From positions 248,001 to 312,000 of the forward strand of contig CAJJDN010000021.1 in assembly GCA_905182985.1 (NCBI GenBank): DNA of 64,000 nt, in the 5' to 3' direction. Shown piece after piece: positions 23,787-36,747 of the stretch. The number at the start of each line of letters is the position of its first letter. The first letter of the stretch is position 1. Below the pieces are notes generated by a model, which was not told the DNA's origin, ran no database searches, and saw only the letters and a program-made list of their open reading frames with translations. Both the position numbers and the translations under genes were made by a program. This DNA is from Paramecium sonneborni (taxonomy: Eukaryota; Ciliophora; Oligohymenophorea; Peniculida; Parameciidae).

Positions 23787-24849
23787 ATGAACTTGACTTA
23801 AACTAATAATAATCAAAAGAAACCAAAGCCTAAATTGTAGTTAAATGTAAATGTAGCTGATGTGTAGCCAGAAAGTACACATTCTTCTGATGGGTGGAAA
23901 TAATAAACTGATATATTTTTCAATGAGCCTATGTAATGTTATATTTATTAAAGTTAGTGATTAATCCTTATAATTTATGCTTAATGGTAAGACAGTTGCA
24001 GATGTAGCTTAATTAAAATGTGGTAGGAAATATTAGGAAGATAGAGTATTTTGATTGTTTAAATTTTTAGTTTGTCGCAATTCCGAATCTAAATTAGAAC
24101 TAAGAAATTTAATTTTTTTATGCCATTTATGATGGACATGCTGGACATTCAGTTTCATCTATCCTTGAAAATGAGTTACATGAATATTTAAAGTAGGATT
24201 GCAATTTTGAAGATAATTTAGAGAAGGCCATAATAAATAGTTTTGAGAAAATGAATCAATATATATTGGATCGTTAAGATGAGAATTAGAATTTAGGTGG
24301 ATCAACAGCACTTTGTGTTATAAATAAACATAAAGAACTTTATGTTGTTAATCTTGGAGATTCTGGATGTGTATTGATAACAGATGAGAATAAAATAGAA
24401 AAATTAAATTTGGAACATAAATTAAATAGAGAAGATGAATTCAAGAGAGTGGAATAAATAGCTACTATTTTGGATAGACAGTAATATATATTAAATAAAA
24501 TAGTTCTATTCCAAGAATTAATGGAGAACTTGCAGTAACAAGGGCTTTTGGAGATAAGAAACATAGATAATCTGGTTTGATTGCAGTTCCAGAGATAAAA
24601 GTACACAAGATTCAAGTAAACGATAAATATTTGATTTTGGCTTCTGATGGTTTTTGGGATGTAAGAGAAATTATAATAATTTAGATTATAAAAAATGAGG
24701 AATTATAAAAATTGATAGAAAATTGGAATAAAAAAGAGATTGATTAATTGGCATAATATCTTTTGGATAAGGCATCATCAAAAAATACAAACTATAAAAA
24801 AGACAACATGACATTAATTGTAGTAGATATTCAATCCTATTGGAAATGA
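23787..24849 (+). CDS. PP2C-family protein phosphatase
   Basis: Four exons (23787-23932, 23958-24045, 24071-24480, 24504-24849) joined over introns of 25, 25 and 23 nt encode 329 aa. Metal-binding and catalytic motifs are in order: CGRKYQEDR, FYAIYDGHAGHSVS, GGSTALCVI, LYVVNLGDSGCVL, INGELAVTRAFGDKKH, YLILASDGFWDV and KDNMTLIVV. This is a metal-dependent Ser/Thr phosphatase of the PPM/PP2C type. The N-terminal 70 residues are Gln/Asn/Lys-rich and probably unstructured. The third intron divides the catalytic domain just before SIPRINGEL. Confidence 0.94.
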
Positions 24850-25038
24850 ATATTTTAATTAACTCTTAGTATAGTTTATTAGATTATATTATTGTCTTAT
24901 CAGTAAAACTTAGCTTAGTTTTTAATCATCAAAATAAAAAGAGATGATTAATTCTATAATAATAATTATGATAATATTTATAATTTCACTGGTTGTTTAT
25001 TATGAATTTTATGTTAATAAATATTACAAAATTACATA

Positions 25039-27084
25039 ATGAATCAAGATTAATTAGATAATGAGGGAGACCCTTAGCAATAATTCTTGGAAGTATATTA
25101 TAATAATGAATAAAACTAGGCATTTAAAGAACTTCTGGAAGTTTAAAATTAAAGAATGTATAATGGAAATGATATGTTAAATTAGTATTGTCCTTAATTA
25201 TAATATCCATTGATATTGCCTACATAAATTCCAAATACATTTATAGTATAAGCAATCATTATGATTAGATTAACATGGGTCCATACTTTCCACATATATA
25301 ATAGCCATAAATTCATCCTTAATAGGGTTAATAAGCAAGATTAGCAACATAAACTTAATAGAATTAAACATATAATCATTAGAGTATAAAGGAGGAAGAG
25401 CATGATGATAATAAATAATCTAAAAATTGGATATAACATAGGAAATGATGAACTTATTATAAAATATTATTATTTTTTATCAAATTAAATGGGCTAAGCT
25501 TAAACTCAATAACAATAAGATATTGTACGAGTAAATGAACATCTAAACTATTTGTAAAAGAGTAAGTTTAATCAATATATATATAAATATAGCTGCTACA
25601 ACTGCAGCCCATCATGTTTATGGTAATTAAGAAGAAGTTCAATTTCTAGTCAAATGTCCTAAGTGTAATAGTTAGCAATTTGATGATCAATTGGGGAGGA
25701 TAACTAATTGTTTTTAGTGTAAACTAGTGTTTTCTGTCAATGATGGTTAAATATAGATAAAACAAGATTCTACTCAACTTGAAGACAAGAGAACCTCTTA
25801 AATGATTGAGACTTAGTTCCCTTATTTAGAAAATGTCACATTTTATGTGAATAAGTTTTAATTTTATCTAATTTAGAACTAAACTTGATCCTGCTTTAAT
25901 TAAAGATAACGTGATAGACTTTTAAAGATTAATTAATAACGTACTTTTACCTTACTTTTCTGTACGCCAAAGAGTCTTAGAATCTGGAATCAAATTTTCA
26001 ATTGGAGCTTTTGAATTTCGAGTAGTTGGTGGATTCCCTGCTAAAGGCATTATTATAAAATAAACATAAATTTATTGTTATGGATATTATATTCAAGAAA
26101 CTACAAGGAGAGTCAAAATTTTATCAAGGATGTCTTCTTAATACTTAGATTCTGAAATTAAATCATACTTTACTGTTAATCCTAAAGAAAATCAGATTAT
26201 TTAGGATTCAACCATTAGAATTAACTCACAAAAATTATTGATTTTACAATGTGAAAATGCATCTGGTAAAATTGATAGAAATTCAGTAAAATAAAATTCT
26301 AATTTTATTTATTAGATAATTGAGAGTATTCCAAATGTACAGAATTTGAGAGATGTTAAATTAAGTTGTATAAAATGTCCAGTATAGTTTTCTACATATT
26401 AATCTCAAAAAGATCGAATCAAAGATGCTATTAGAAGAGCTATTATAATTCCATATTTCTCTGGTTTAACTAGATATATTGAGAAAGGATAGATTTTGAG
26501 AATTTCAGATTTTGAATTTTAAGTTCATATGATTGAGGATCACGGATTGGTTGTACCTAATTAAACATAAATTGATATAGATATAATCTCTCCTATGTAA
26601 TAGTAGAGAATTTAGTAATACAGATAAAATGATTAATTAATGGTTTCAAATTTAGTACCGAATAGAAGAAGTGAACTACATAGATAGCATGCTCAATAAA
26701 TTGAAGCACTTCATAGATTGTTAAACACTTTTATTCTCTTAAATGAGAATCAATAACTTTTACTCTCACTCAGAAATAATCGAACTTCAGAAGAATAAAT
26801 TAATTAATTGCCTGTACGTTAAATTAGTATGGAATTTATTAATTAACATCAAAATGATGATAATCTCATTAAATGTATGATTTGTTTAGAAGATTATTAA
26901 GAAAATCAAATTGTTCGTACTATGCCATGCTGTAATATTATACATTCATTATTCTCTAGGGCATTACTTTCATCAAGATTGCATTGATAAGTGGTTACAT
27001 AAGAGCACCTAATGTCCAATTTGTAAGACTGAAGTGGATATAGATTTGCAAATGGAAGAAATTTCTATGCAAATGCAATAATGA
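25039..27084 (+). CDS. RING-H2 finger protein, likely E3 ubiquitin ligase
   Basis: My model has six exons (25039-25245, 25269-25383, 25442-25561, 25593-25854, 25877-26931, 26960-27084; 627 aa). The first 150 residues are Gln-rich. A CxxC pair of pairs (VKCPKCNSQ ... ITNCFQCK) forms a small zinc motif. The C-terminal RING is C3H2C3: CMICLEDY ... PCWHYFHQDCIDKWL ... CPIC. The central half has no clear domain. RING-H2 proteins recruit an E2 for ubiquitin transfer. The second intron as drawn (25384-25441) is 58 nt, far longer than the others, so a one-base error there is a real alternative. Everything after 25442 is firm. Confidence 0.8.
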
Positions 27085-27187
27085 AATAATATTAAAATAA
27101 ATTAAATATATATAAAATCTATTAACGTCGTTTATATGTGTTTACATATCTCAAATTTTGATTTAATAATAAGTAGTTAAACTAAAA

Positions 27188-27550
27188 ATGGGTTCAACTT
27201 GTAAGTGTGAATTCAAAAGAACTGAAACCTTAGTTAGTGAAATAACTTACCCATCAAAAAATAAGCATTTAAAATAAACAAACAAATTGAATGATCAACC
27301 AACTATGGCTTGTCTGATGTAAAATGTAAAGTGCTTTTATATAATCTATCCTAAAAAAAATGAGAATCTTCATTAATTATAATAAGATCTTTAAGAGATT
27401 AATAAGCATGACTAATATGAGATAGAAGAATGCTTTGAATTAATTTCTGATAATTCTTATCATAATGTAGAAAGCTGTTTTAATATTAATGGAATCTCAT
27501 ATGGATCATTTAAAATGATTAATCTTTCTAGTGAAAAAGAACTTCGATGA
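27188..27550 (+). CDS. Small protein with possible N-terminal acylation
   Basis: A single exon of 120 aa from ATG 27188 to TGA 27548-27550. It begins MGSTCKCEFKR: Gly2 with Ser/Thr nearby and Cys5/Cys7 is the pattern seen in proteins that are N-myristoylated and palmitoylated, so membrane attachment is plausible. The rest (NVESCFNINGISYGSFKMIN) has no domain I recognise and no membrane segment. It sits between the RING and alpha-galactosidase genes, all on the plus strand. Confidence 0.6.
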
Positions 27551-27601
27551 TCTTTTTATTTATATAGATTAATTATTCTTCGAACATTTTAATTAATAAT
27601 A

Positions 27602-28826
27602 ATGTAAAAATATTTCTTTATTTGCGTCATATTGATTACGCTAAATGCATTAGATAATGGATTAGGCAGAAAACCTCCTATGGGATGGAATCCATGGAAC
27701 AAATATGGCTGCAATATCAATGAAGAAATTGTTAGACAAACTGCTGATGCTTTAGTCTCAACAGGGTTGGCAGCTGCAGGATACATTTACTTAAATTTAG
27801 ATGACTGTTGGTAATCAGATAGAGATCCAGTTACAAAAAGGATCATTGTAGATCCAATCAGATTTCCTTCTGGAATGCCATCATTAGTCTAATATGTACA
27901 CTCTAAGGGTTTGAAATTTGGATTGTATTCAGATGCTGTATTATTATATTATTATATCCCAGGGTATGTAAACATGTGAAGGCAAGCCAGGTTCATTAGG
28001 ATATGAAGATATTGATGCATAAACATATGCTGAATGGGATATTGATTATTTGAAGTATGATAATTGTCATACTGATGGTACATCTCCAAAGGTTAGATAT
28101 CCTCCTATGTCTGCTGCTTTGATGAAATAGTCAAAGAAGATTTATTTTTCAATGTGTGAATGGGGTTTAGAGAAACCATGGTTATGGGCACCACCAATAG
28201 CAAATTCATGGAGAACTACAGGAGATATTTCAGATCATTGGTATTCTTTTATAGGTAAGAACGATTTGATGTAAAATAGCTATTTTGGAAGAATAAGCTC
28301 ATTTAGCATAATATGCAGGACCAGGATAATGGAATGATCCAGATATGTTAGAGGTTGGTAACGGTGGAATGAAAACTCATGAATATCAAGCTCATTTTGC
28401 TTTGTGGGCAATTTTGAAGGCTCCACTTCTTATTGGTTGTGATATAACAAACATGAGTTAAGAAACTAAAAAGATATTAATGAATCCAGAGGTTATTGCT
28501 GTAAATTAAGTAATAAAATTAAATATCTTATATAGGATAGTTTAGGTATATAAGCAAGTAGAGTAAAGAAAGTATTAACAAGTGAAGTATGGGCTGCTGA
28601 AGTAGCTGATAATGGTCCTGGAGTAGTTGCAGTTTTATTTAATCAAGCTTCATTAACAGAATCTATTACAATAGAATTTGATAAGTTAGGAATTAGTGGA
28701 ACTTAAAGTGTTAGAGATCTTATTAATTAAGTTGAATTAGGATAAGCAACAACCAGTTACACTTGTTAAGTACCAGCTCATTCAGCAGTTATGGTCAAAT
28801 TCAGAGATGTCCATACTGATTAATGA
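27602..28826 (+). CDS. Alpha-galactosidase, glycoside hydrolase family 27
   Basis: Four exons (27602-27937, 27963-28254, 28280-28509, 28536-28826) give 382 aa. A signal peptide ([16 protein letters not shown]) leads into the GH27 start [17 protein letters not shown]. Diagnostic blocks are [17 protein letters not shown], the nucleophile segment YLKYDNC, FSMCEWG, the acid/base segment [26 protein letters not shown] and LLIGCDI. The enzyme removes terminal alpha-galactose and probably acts in the lysosomal or food-vacuole pathway. The first intron (27938-27962) ends CCCAG, the only CAG acceptor I found in the window. Confidence 0.95.
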
Positions 28827-28850
28827 TAAATACAAACATTAAATTTTAAA

Positions 28851-29396
28851 TCATTAAAATTCTGGTTTGAGTTGGGTCTTATATTTTTTAATAATCTTTT
28901 CAATCTTAGGAGATATTACAACTTTACAATATCCATCCTTTTAGTTATTATCATAATAACTCTAATGATAATCCTCAGCCATATAGAATTCCTGAAATTC
29001 AATAATCTCAGTCACAATAGGATTCTTGTATTCTTTTTGTAATTCCTTAATAAGATCATGAGCAATTGTTTTTTATTATTAGTTATGATAAAAAATAACT
29101 GAACGATATTGTTCTCCTTCATCATCACCCTGTCTATTCAAAGTTGTTGGATCATGTGATGCAAAAAAGATGTACAATAAATCCTTATATTAAACTTTAT
29201 TCTGATCAAAAATAACTTAGACTACTTCTGCATGGCCAGTATCTCCATTGCATACATCATTATAATTAGCAGTACTTTTTAATGCACCTCCACTATATCC
29301 AGAGTAAATTTAACTTACTCCTTAAATTCTTCTGAAAATAGCTTCAATACACCAAAAACATCCACCTCCAAATGTGGCTTTATTGAGTATGTTCAT
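28851..29396 (-). CDS. MSRA: Peptide methionine sulfoxide reductase MsrA
   Basis: A single exon of 181 aa. The catalytic motif [12 protein letters not shown] lies near the start; [28 protein letters not shown] and [20 protein letters not shown] blocks follow, split here only for brevity ([31 protein letters not shown]). MsrA reduces the S-epimer of methionine sulfoxide in proteins. The N-terminus has no obvious targeting signal, so it is probably cytosolic. It converges on the alpha-galactosidase gene, with 24 bp between the stops. Confidence 0.96.
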
Positions 29397-29518
29397 TTGA
29401 GTTTATACTTATAAAATTAATAAAAAAATGTAATTGAAGAAATATTAAATTAAAAGAATATCTTAATTCTTATAAATAATTAATTGAATTTAAAAATCAT
29501 TATTGCGAGATAATAAGT

Positions 29519-30597
29519 TCACATACTTTATCTTTTACCTTATTTTTTTATTTATTTTTAAGGCTCTTTTTTCTGAATTCCACTATTTTCTAAGGTTCTT
29601 AATCTTAGATTCCTTTTAGTTGAGGGAATAACTTTATCATTGTATTGTTTATCATAAAATTATTATACAAAACACTTAACTGCTTCATCATTCTAATCAA
29701 CTTAACTTGGTTGTCTTGTATGAGCACTAGATGGAGTAAATAAATATTGAGATGAATTGAATTCTTCTGCCAATTCTAATTTATGATTATTATGTTTTAA
29801 AAGTTAGGAAGCCACTACTTCATTATTTTGATTTGATGATTTTGTATCCAATTCTTCATTAATAGGTGTTTAATTTTAAAAAGCCATTATTAAATTAGCC
29901 CCTTTCTCTATTGTACTTATTGTTATTTATCTTTTGAAGATTTTATTTGGACTTAAGTATTATGAATTTTCAGTTTTTAATTTTATTTAAGTGTTTACAA
30001 TAGGATCAAAATTTATTCTCAAATCATTTAATGAACCAGAACGATGAGTTGAAATATAATCAGCCAATGCATAGAACTTCATATCTCCTTATTAGAAGTA
30101 TTTCTTAGGTTTTTATTAATTTTCATATAATTCCTAAGATATTTTTCTTATCCTTTCTATACTATCTTTACTGAAGACATCAATTTTAGGAGGTTTTAAG
30201 GAATCGGCATAATTTTTAACAGCGAGCATTTTCTATAGAAGTACAGCATTCTTCTTTTTTTCATACTTATCATATTATTTTAAAATAGCTTCTTCAGCTG
30301 GAGTTGATTCTTCAATCAAATCTAATATTTAATTTATATATAAAACCTTTAGAGTCCCTATAACCACTACCAAGATCATATTTCATCATAAATCCTGGTT
30401 GCCATCCTTTATCTCCTTGTAAACGATTTGGATGTAATTTGAGAACTTTATGTCCAGGTGGTCCAACAGATTTCTATGTTTAATCAATCTTTAATATAAA
30501 AAATAAATTTTTACTTTACAAAAATTCTTTCGACAAAATTAACGAGCTTAAACTTTATCACAACCACTTTCTCTTAATTTGAGATAGAGCATTACAT
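29519..30597 (-). CDS. Charged protein of unknown function
   Basis: Firm exons are 30473-30347 and 30321-29519. The intron at 30322-30346 has a GTT donor, and the frame reads GPPGHKVLKLHPNRLQGDKG, GFMMKYDLGSGYRDSK, EEAILKQYDKYEKKKNAVLL, YALADYISTHRSGSLNDL and a basic tail. No ATG precedes GPPGHK in that frame, so an upstream exon is needed. The best candidate, 30597-30520 joined by a 46-nt intron, gives 335 aa but is unusually long-introned. No domain is recognised; the composition is Gln/Lys/Ser-rich. It is divergent from MAPK15. Confidence 0.65.
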
Positions 30598-30661
30598 TGG
30601 AATTAGAATTAGTTAAATTTAATTTAGTGCACATAAAATAATAAAAATAATAAAATTATAA

Positions 30662-32227
<1,566 letters not shown>

Positions 32228-32231
<4 letters not shown>

Positions 32232-32838
32232 TATATAAATTTAATATTTATACACGTAAAATCACTGAGGAAAGAAAACCCTTTGAAAAATAACTATATC
32301 CTCTTTATCATTTTTATCATAAACATAAACATGCAATTCAACAAAAGAATGCAAATTTCAAATATCAGAAAAAGATATAAATTTTCAAGGGAGAAGAATT
32401 CATTAAATTCACAACAACCTATTTTGATGATATTAACAATCTTCTTCCTGAAAAGAAGAAAGATGCAATCTCAATTGTTAAATATCTAAATTAAAATCCT
32501 AGCATTCTCAAAATAGACAGACTTGAAGATGATCATAAAAAAAATGTTCAAGAAAAAAGTCTTTGACACCAAGGTTAATTTATTTAGTCCTATTCAAAGG
32601 ACTAAACCTTTACAAGTCAAGGATTTTATATTCAATTTGATAGTCAAAAACAAAAACTATAACCTTATTATTGGTAAGTATTCTGCTTTTAGTTTTTATA
32701 GCATTTCTCTTAGAATCTTCAAAGTTACATTAAATATTCTTGTATTTCTGGTTGTCTTTCAAATAATTAGATTCATTGTCTATATTATATCATAATTAAT
32801 GGGCTATTGTTTTGGATTCTTCCAAATCTAAATAATGA
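32228..32838 (+). CDS. Uncertain coding region, frame change unresolved
   Basis: One frame from 32228 to TGA 32554-32556 has good coding character (for example EEFIKFTTTYFDDINNLLPE, KKKDAISIVKYLNQNPSIL). The following 100 bases are coding-like in the next frame (VFDTKVNLFSPIQRTKPLQV). A 19-nt GTA...TAG intron at about 32675 would then lead to SSKLHQIFLYFWLSFKQLDS and TGA 32836-32838. No intron explains the first shift, which lies in an A-run at about 32,528-32,552. A one-base sequence error, a pseudogene or a wrong model are all possible. The only ATG in the first frame overlaps the MAPK15 stop. Confidence 0.35.
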
Positions 32839-33615
32839 TGTAAGTTAACTTATCAATAATTACATAGTCATATGGAATTTTAGAATCATTCAAGCTATTA
32901 AATTCAAATTATAGGTATTCAGATGGAAAATTAGAAATTTCTTTAAGATTAATTGGAATTTTTGCATTCATTTTCTTAATATATATTATTGTCTAAGAAC
33001 CTTCTTATATTACTGAATTTTAAGAAGCAATTGAATAAACTATAGATGATATCCTTGTATGTAATAAAGTTAAATTGGAGGATAAAAAAGTATAATTAAA
33101 CATCATTTTAGGTACCTTCATTAAGAGGAGCTATCCCAGATTTTAATGAATTTATTAAATAAGCTGAAGAAGGTCTTGTTAATAGTCTTAAAATAATGTT
33201 TATGATGGTTAAGATATTTAATAAATTAATGATTATTTTTATGATTAATTCAAAAATCATTTAGTTATTGGATAATAATCTTAAATTAAATGAATCATAA
33301 ATAGATTATCTTTTAGTAATATATTTTATATAAACAAAATTACTAAATTATTTATAATCAAAAATTTTGAATATATCTTCTATTTCATAGATAAACTTTA
33401 AAATATTAAATAAAATAATTTTTTTAACTTTCTTTAAAATGTTGAAATAGGATTTAAAAAATAAGTTCACTTTTAGAATAAAACAAAACTCTTATTCATT
33501 CGAATAAAGAATTTTGAAGATAGTCAATAAGTAATTTAACAATAACAGCCAAAAGAATTTAAATTTGAGTGATCATTTAAATTATATTTATTATGAATAA
33601 GAAAATATTGATTGA
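32835..33615 (+). CDS. Putative membrane protein, unknown function
   Basis: Exons 32835-33089 and 33112-33615 are joined by a 22-nt intron and give 252 aa. After YGILESFKLLNSNYRYSDGK comes a membrane-like segment (LRLIGIFAFIFLIYIIV), then an amphipathic acidic region (PDFNEFIKQAEEGLVNSL). The C-terminal half is Asn/Lys/Ile-rich and less convincing. The start is uncertain: the same frame stays open upstream to 32283. I recognise no family. The ATG overlaps the previous TGA by one base-step, which suggests that one of the two models is wrong. Confidence 0.45.
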
Positions 33616-33771
33616 GGATGAAATTTCTAGGAACAAACTTATGGCTAAATCTTCTATTTATAAGAATCATTAAAAAATGGTAGGGAATTTTAAGAAAGTA
33701 TTAAGATGTTTGGATAAAATGTGTACTTATGAAATAATTAATGTTATAATTTTAATATAATAAATAATTTG

Positions 33772-35454
33772 ATGTTTTTGTAAGCCATAAAAGTAAAGGA
33801 CAATAGGTATTATAAACAATAATGAAGATTGGAGCCTATTCAATTAAAATAAAGTCCAAAAGTACTTCGTCAATATTCACCAGAAGGATAGAGTAAGATA
33901 GGAATTTTCAACAGCACTTTATTTCATGGAAAGAAATCTGTTGAAAATAGAAAGCAAAATACAGAAGCAAGACCTTTATCTTCATTTTAAAGAATTACTA
34001 AACAAGCTTTTTATAAAAATGTTTTTACAACTTAATATATTGTAATGCTTCACATAAAAAAAGATAGTTCTTTTGTGAAAATGGTAATAATGGCAATTTG
34101 GTTAGGAGAATTTTATAAGGAAGAGGATGGTTTGGTGAATAATAAACAAGCTATAAGTAATAAAATAAATATATAATTTAAGTGTTAATTTTATTTGGAG
34201 ATAATCAAATAAAGGTTTCAATTATTCAACACTAACATCGAAAAGTGTTTGCATAAATCATTTGGAACATCATCATGAAATTTCTAATAAAAACAGATTA
34301 CATGCAAATTTGAAAACATTTTGTTAAAAAACAAACAAAAAAATGGATGATTTTGTACCTGTAACTTTCATAATCAATTTGGATTCAACAACTTTGTAAA
34401 ATGATTTAAAAAAATTTGTCGATTATTTCAATGAAATCAAAAAAGATAAACAATAAAAAAACATTTGGCTACTTAAGCCACCTGATTTAAATAGGGGAAG
34501 AGGAATTCAACTTTTTTCTGATTTAAAAATCTTAGTCAACTAAATAACTGAATTTTGTAAAACAAGGAATCTTAATAATCAAACAAAGACAACATCCAAA
34601 ACTGCAAAAACTTTAATTATTACATCTCCAGAAGTTAATGAAAGTTTATTAAATATTTATTTTTAGATACTGGATAAACTCAGATAGAATTTACAATTAA
34701 TTAAACTTCAAATTAGGATAGAATACTGGTTCTATAAAAGTATCTTGAAAATCCTCTTTTATACAATGGAAGAAAATTCGATTTTAGAGTTTGGGTGTTA
34801 ATTGATCACACTAACAAATACTATTTCTTTAAGGAAGGGTACAAATATAAATATTAATCAAGGTATTTGAGATTAGCAAGTGAGCTTTTCGATATTAATA
34901 ATCTAAAGTCGTTATTTATACATTTAACTAATAATGCTATATAAAAAAATCATCCTCATTATTGCAAATTTGAATTAGGAAATTAATTGAGTTTGTAAGA
35001 CTTATAATAATATTTAACATCTTAAAAGAATAGTAAAGTAACTTCAGTAGGGATTGTTTAAAAAATGAAAGAACTTATACATTAAACAATATTCTGTGCT
35101 GGTTCTAAATTGCGAGACAGTTGATAATTTGTGTTTATTTTTTAGATCGCAAAGATTTTTAATTTGAAATATTTGGATATGATTTTATGGTTGATAATAA
35201 TGGAAACATTTGGTTAATTGAAATAAATACAAATCCATGTATTGAAGAGAGCAGTCCTTTATTATAGAAATTGATTCCTCGTATGTTAAGTAGTATTTAT
35301 TTATAATTTAGATGATGCATTTAGATTAACTATAGATAAATTTTTTTCTCCTTTCAAAACTTCTTAAGAGAACTTTCTAAATAATCTTTATGAGTATAGC
35401 ATACCAGGCTATAGTGATAAAGATAATCTTTGGGATTATATGGGCTAAATTTGA
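33772..35454 (+). CDS. Tubulin tyrosine ligase-like (TTLL) glutamylase/glycylase
   Basis: Seven exons (33772-33806, 33828-34041, 34068-34156, 34183-34643, 34667-35119, 35146-35289, 35312-35454) give 512 aa with all phases consistent. TTL-domain landmarks are ENGNNGNLVRRILQGRGWFG, VNFIWRQSNKGFN, NIWLLKPPDLNRGRGIQLF, LENPLLYNGRKFDFRVWVL, FIHLTNNAIQKNH, FGYDFMVDNNGNIWLIEIN and NTNPCIEE. TTLLs add Glu or Gly side chains to tubulin, mainly in cilia. The ATP-binding Lys, Arg and the EINTNP metal site are present, so it should be active. Introns 1 (21 nt) and 3 end in AAG; introns 4 and 5 begin GTT. Confidence 0.93.
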
Positions 35455-35489
35455 TTTTAAAATTATTAATAATAACAATACTTTATTAT

Positions 35490-36255
35490 ATGGGACTTCA
35501 GTGTGCTAAATAAAAAGAGAAAAAACCAGTCAAAGAAATAGAAATAAAATAATCAGACAGCACTCCTTAAACTCTAAGTACCACAAAAGAAGCCATTGAT
35601 TTTGTTGAAAGCTAATCATTAGCTAATGTGATGAGAACAAAACCAGTCAAAGAATATTTAGCAGAATAGATAGCAAAAAATTAAATCTATGTTGATTCAT
35701 GTGATATTTTGGCATATAAAATTGAAAGCAAATCATAATTGATACTACGATCTTATAATAACTATACTGAGAAAGCTTTAAAAATTAAATCAAAAGTGTT
35801 AGAATATTACAGAAATGAATACATAAACTATATCAATTCTAAAAATGATACTCCTTAAAATAGAGACTTAATCATTAAGGAAACTATTTAAGTAAACTCT
35901 ATCTAATATCGTATAATAGTTACTTGTAGAAACATCTGTCATTCTTAATTGTTTAATGGATAAAAACTTTGATGACGACACTGAATTATGGTGGGGAAAT
36001 GACTATTATTGTGATCGTATTAAAGCATTAGCTCTTACTGCTGATACTTCAGAAAATATAGACCCTATTACCAATCCAATATTATAATATTTAAATGCTT
36101 TAAAAGCCAGAATAATATAAGTTATTCCTCTTTTACCAAGCTAACCTAAATCTATTGCAAACAGTGTAGCTATTACCAATGTTCATTTGACTTAATTTTA
36201 CAAAGATTTAAAACTAGAATTTGCAAAGGATGTAGAAGAAGAAGTCAACTGCTGA
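35490..36255 (+). CDS. Protein of unknown function, possible N-myristoylation
   Basis: Exons 35490-35910 and 35930-36255 flank a 19-nt intron (GTATAATAGTTACTTGTAG), one of the shortest here, and encode 248 aa. The N-terminus MGLQCAKQKEKKPVKEIE has Gly2 and Cys5, the pattern of dual fatty acylation, followed by a basic patch. The remainder is helical-looking and ends DVEEEVNC. A segment NFDDDTELWWGNDYYCDRIK is unusual in composition. No family is recognised. It follows the TTLL gene by 35 bp on the same strand. Confidence 0.7.
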
Positions 36256-36747
36256 ATATTTTATATTATTATAAGCTTTTATACAATATTAAGCTATATC
36301 CACATCATTTAATCCATTTTTCTAACTCATACAAAAGTAAAGTTTTATTCGTTTTTCATTTTATATTTTTTTAAATCAAAATATAATCGATCTTCACTTC
36401 AGATTTCTTCATAAATGTTTCCTTAAATCTTTAAAAAATAATGTTTCTTATTTTTTCTTGTTAATTTATCAAAATTTTCTCTCTTTTTTTTTAATATTCG
36501 AACAACATTTTTGGTGGCTGAAATAATTATATATATTGGGTTAAGAATAATATTAAAAATTATTAAAAATTACTAAAAATTACTTTTTTGATTTTCTTTA
36601 TTTTTTTTTCACAAATTAAGTTCAAAAATGATTTAATTTAAAAAGTAATATTTGATTACCTTATTAAATATGTTTTAAAAATTATTAATGTTATTATTAT
36701 TAGTTGATTTTATTAAATAAAAAAAATGAATTCATATTTATATGTTT
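36256..36747. other. Convergent intergenic region
   Basis: About 490 bp of extremely A+T-rich sequence between two 3' ends. It has long T and A runs and short direct repeats of an ATTAAAAATTA type near 36,550. No gene or RNA is seen. Confidence 0.6.

Noticed and set aside
24340..24615. Minus-strand ORF of 91 codons
   Set aside because: Antisense of the PP2C phosphatase catalytic domain.
27589..27786. Minus-strand ORF of 65 codons
   Set aside because: Antisense of the alpha-galactosidase first exon.
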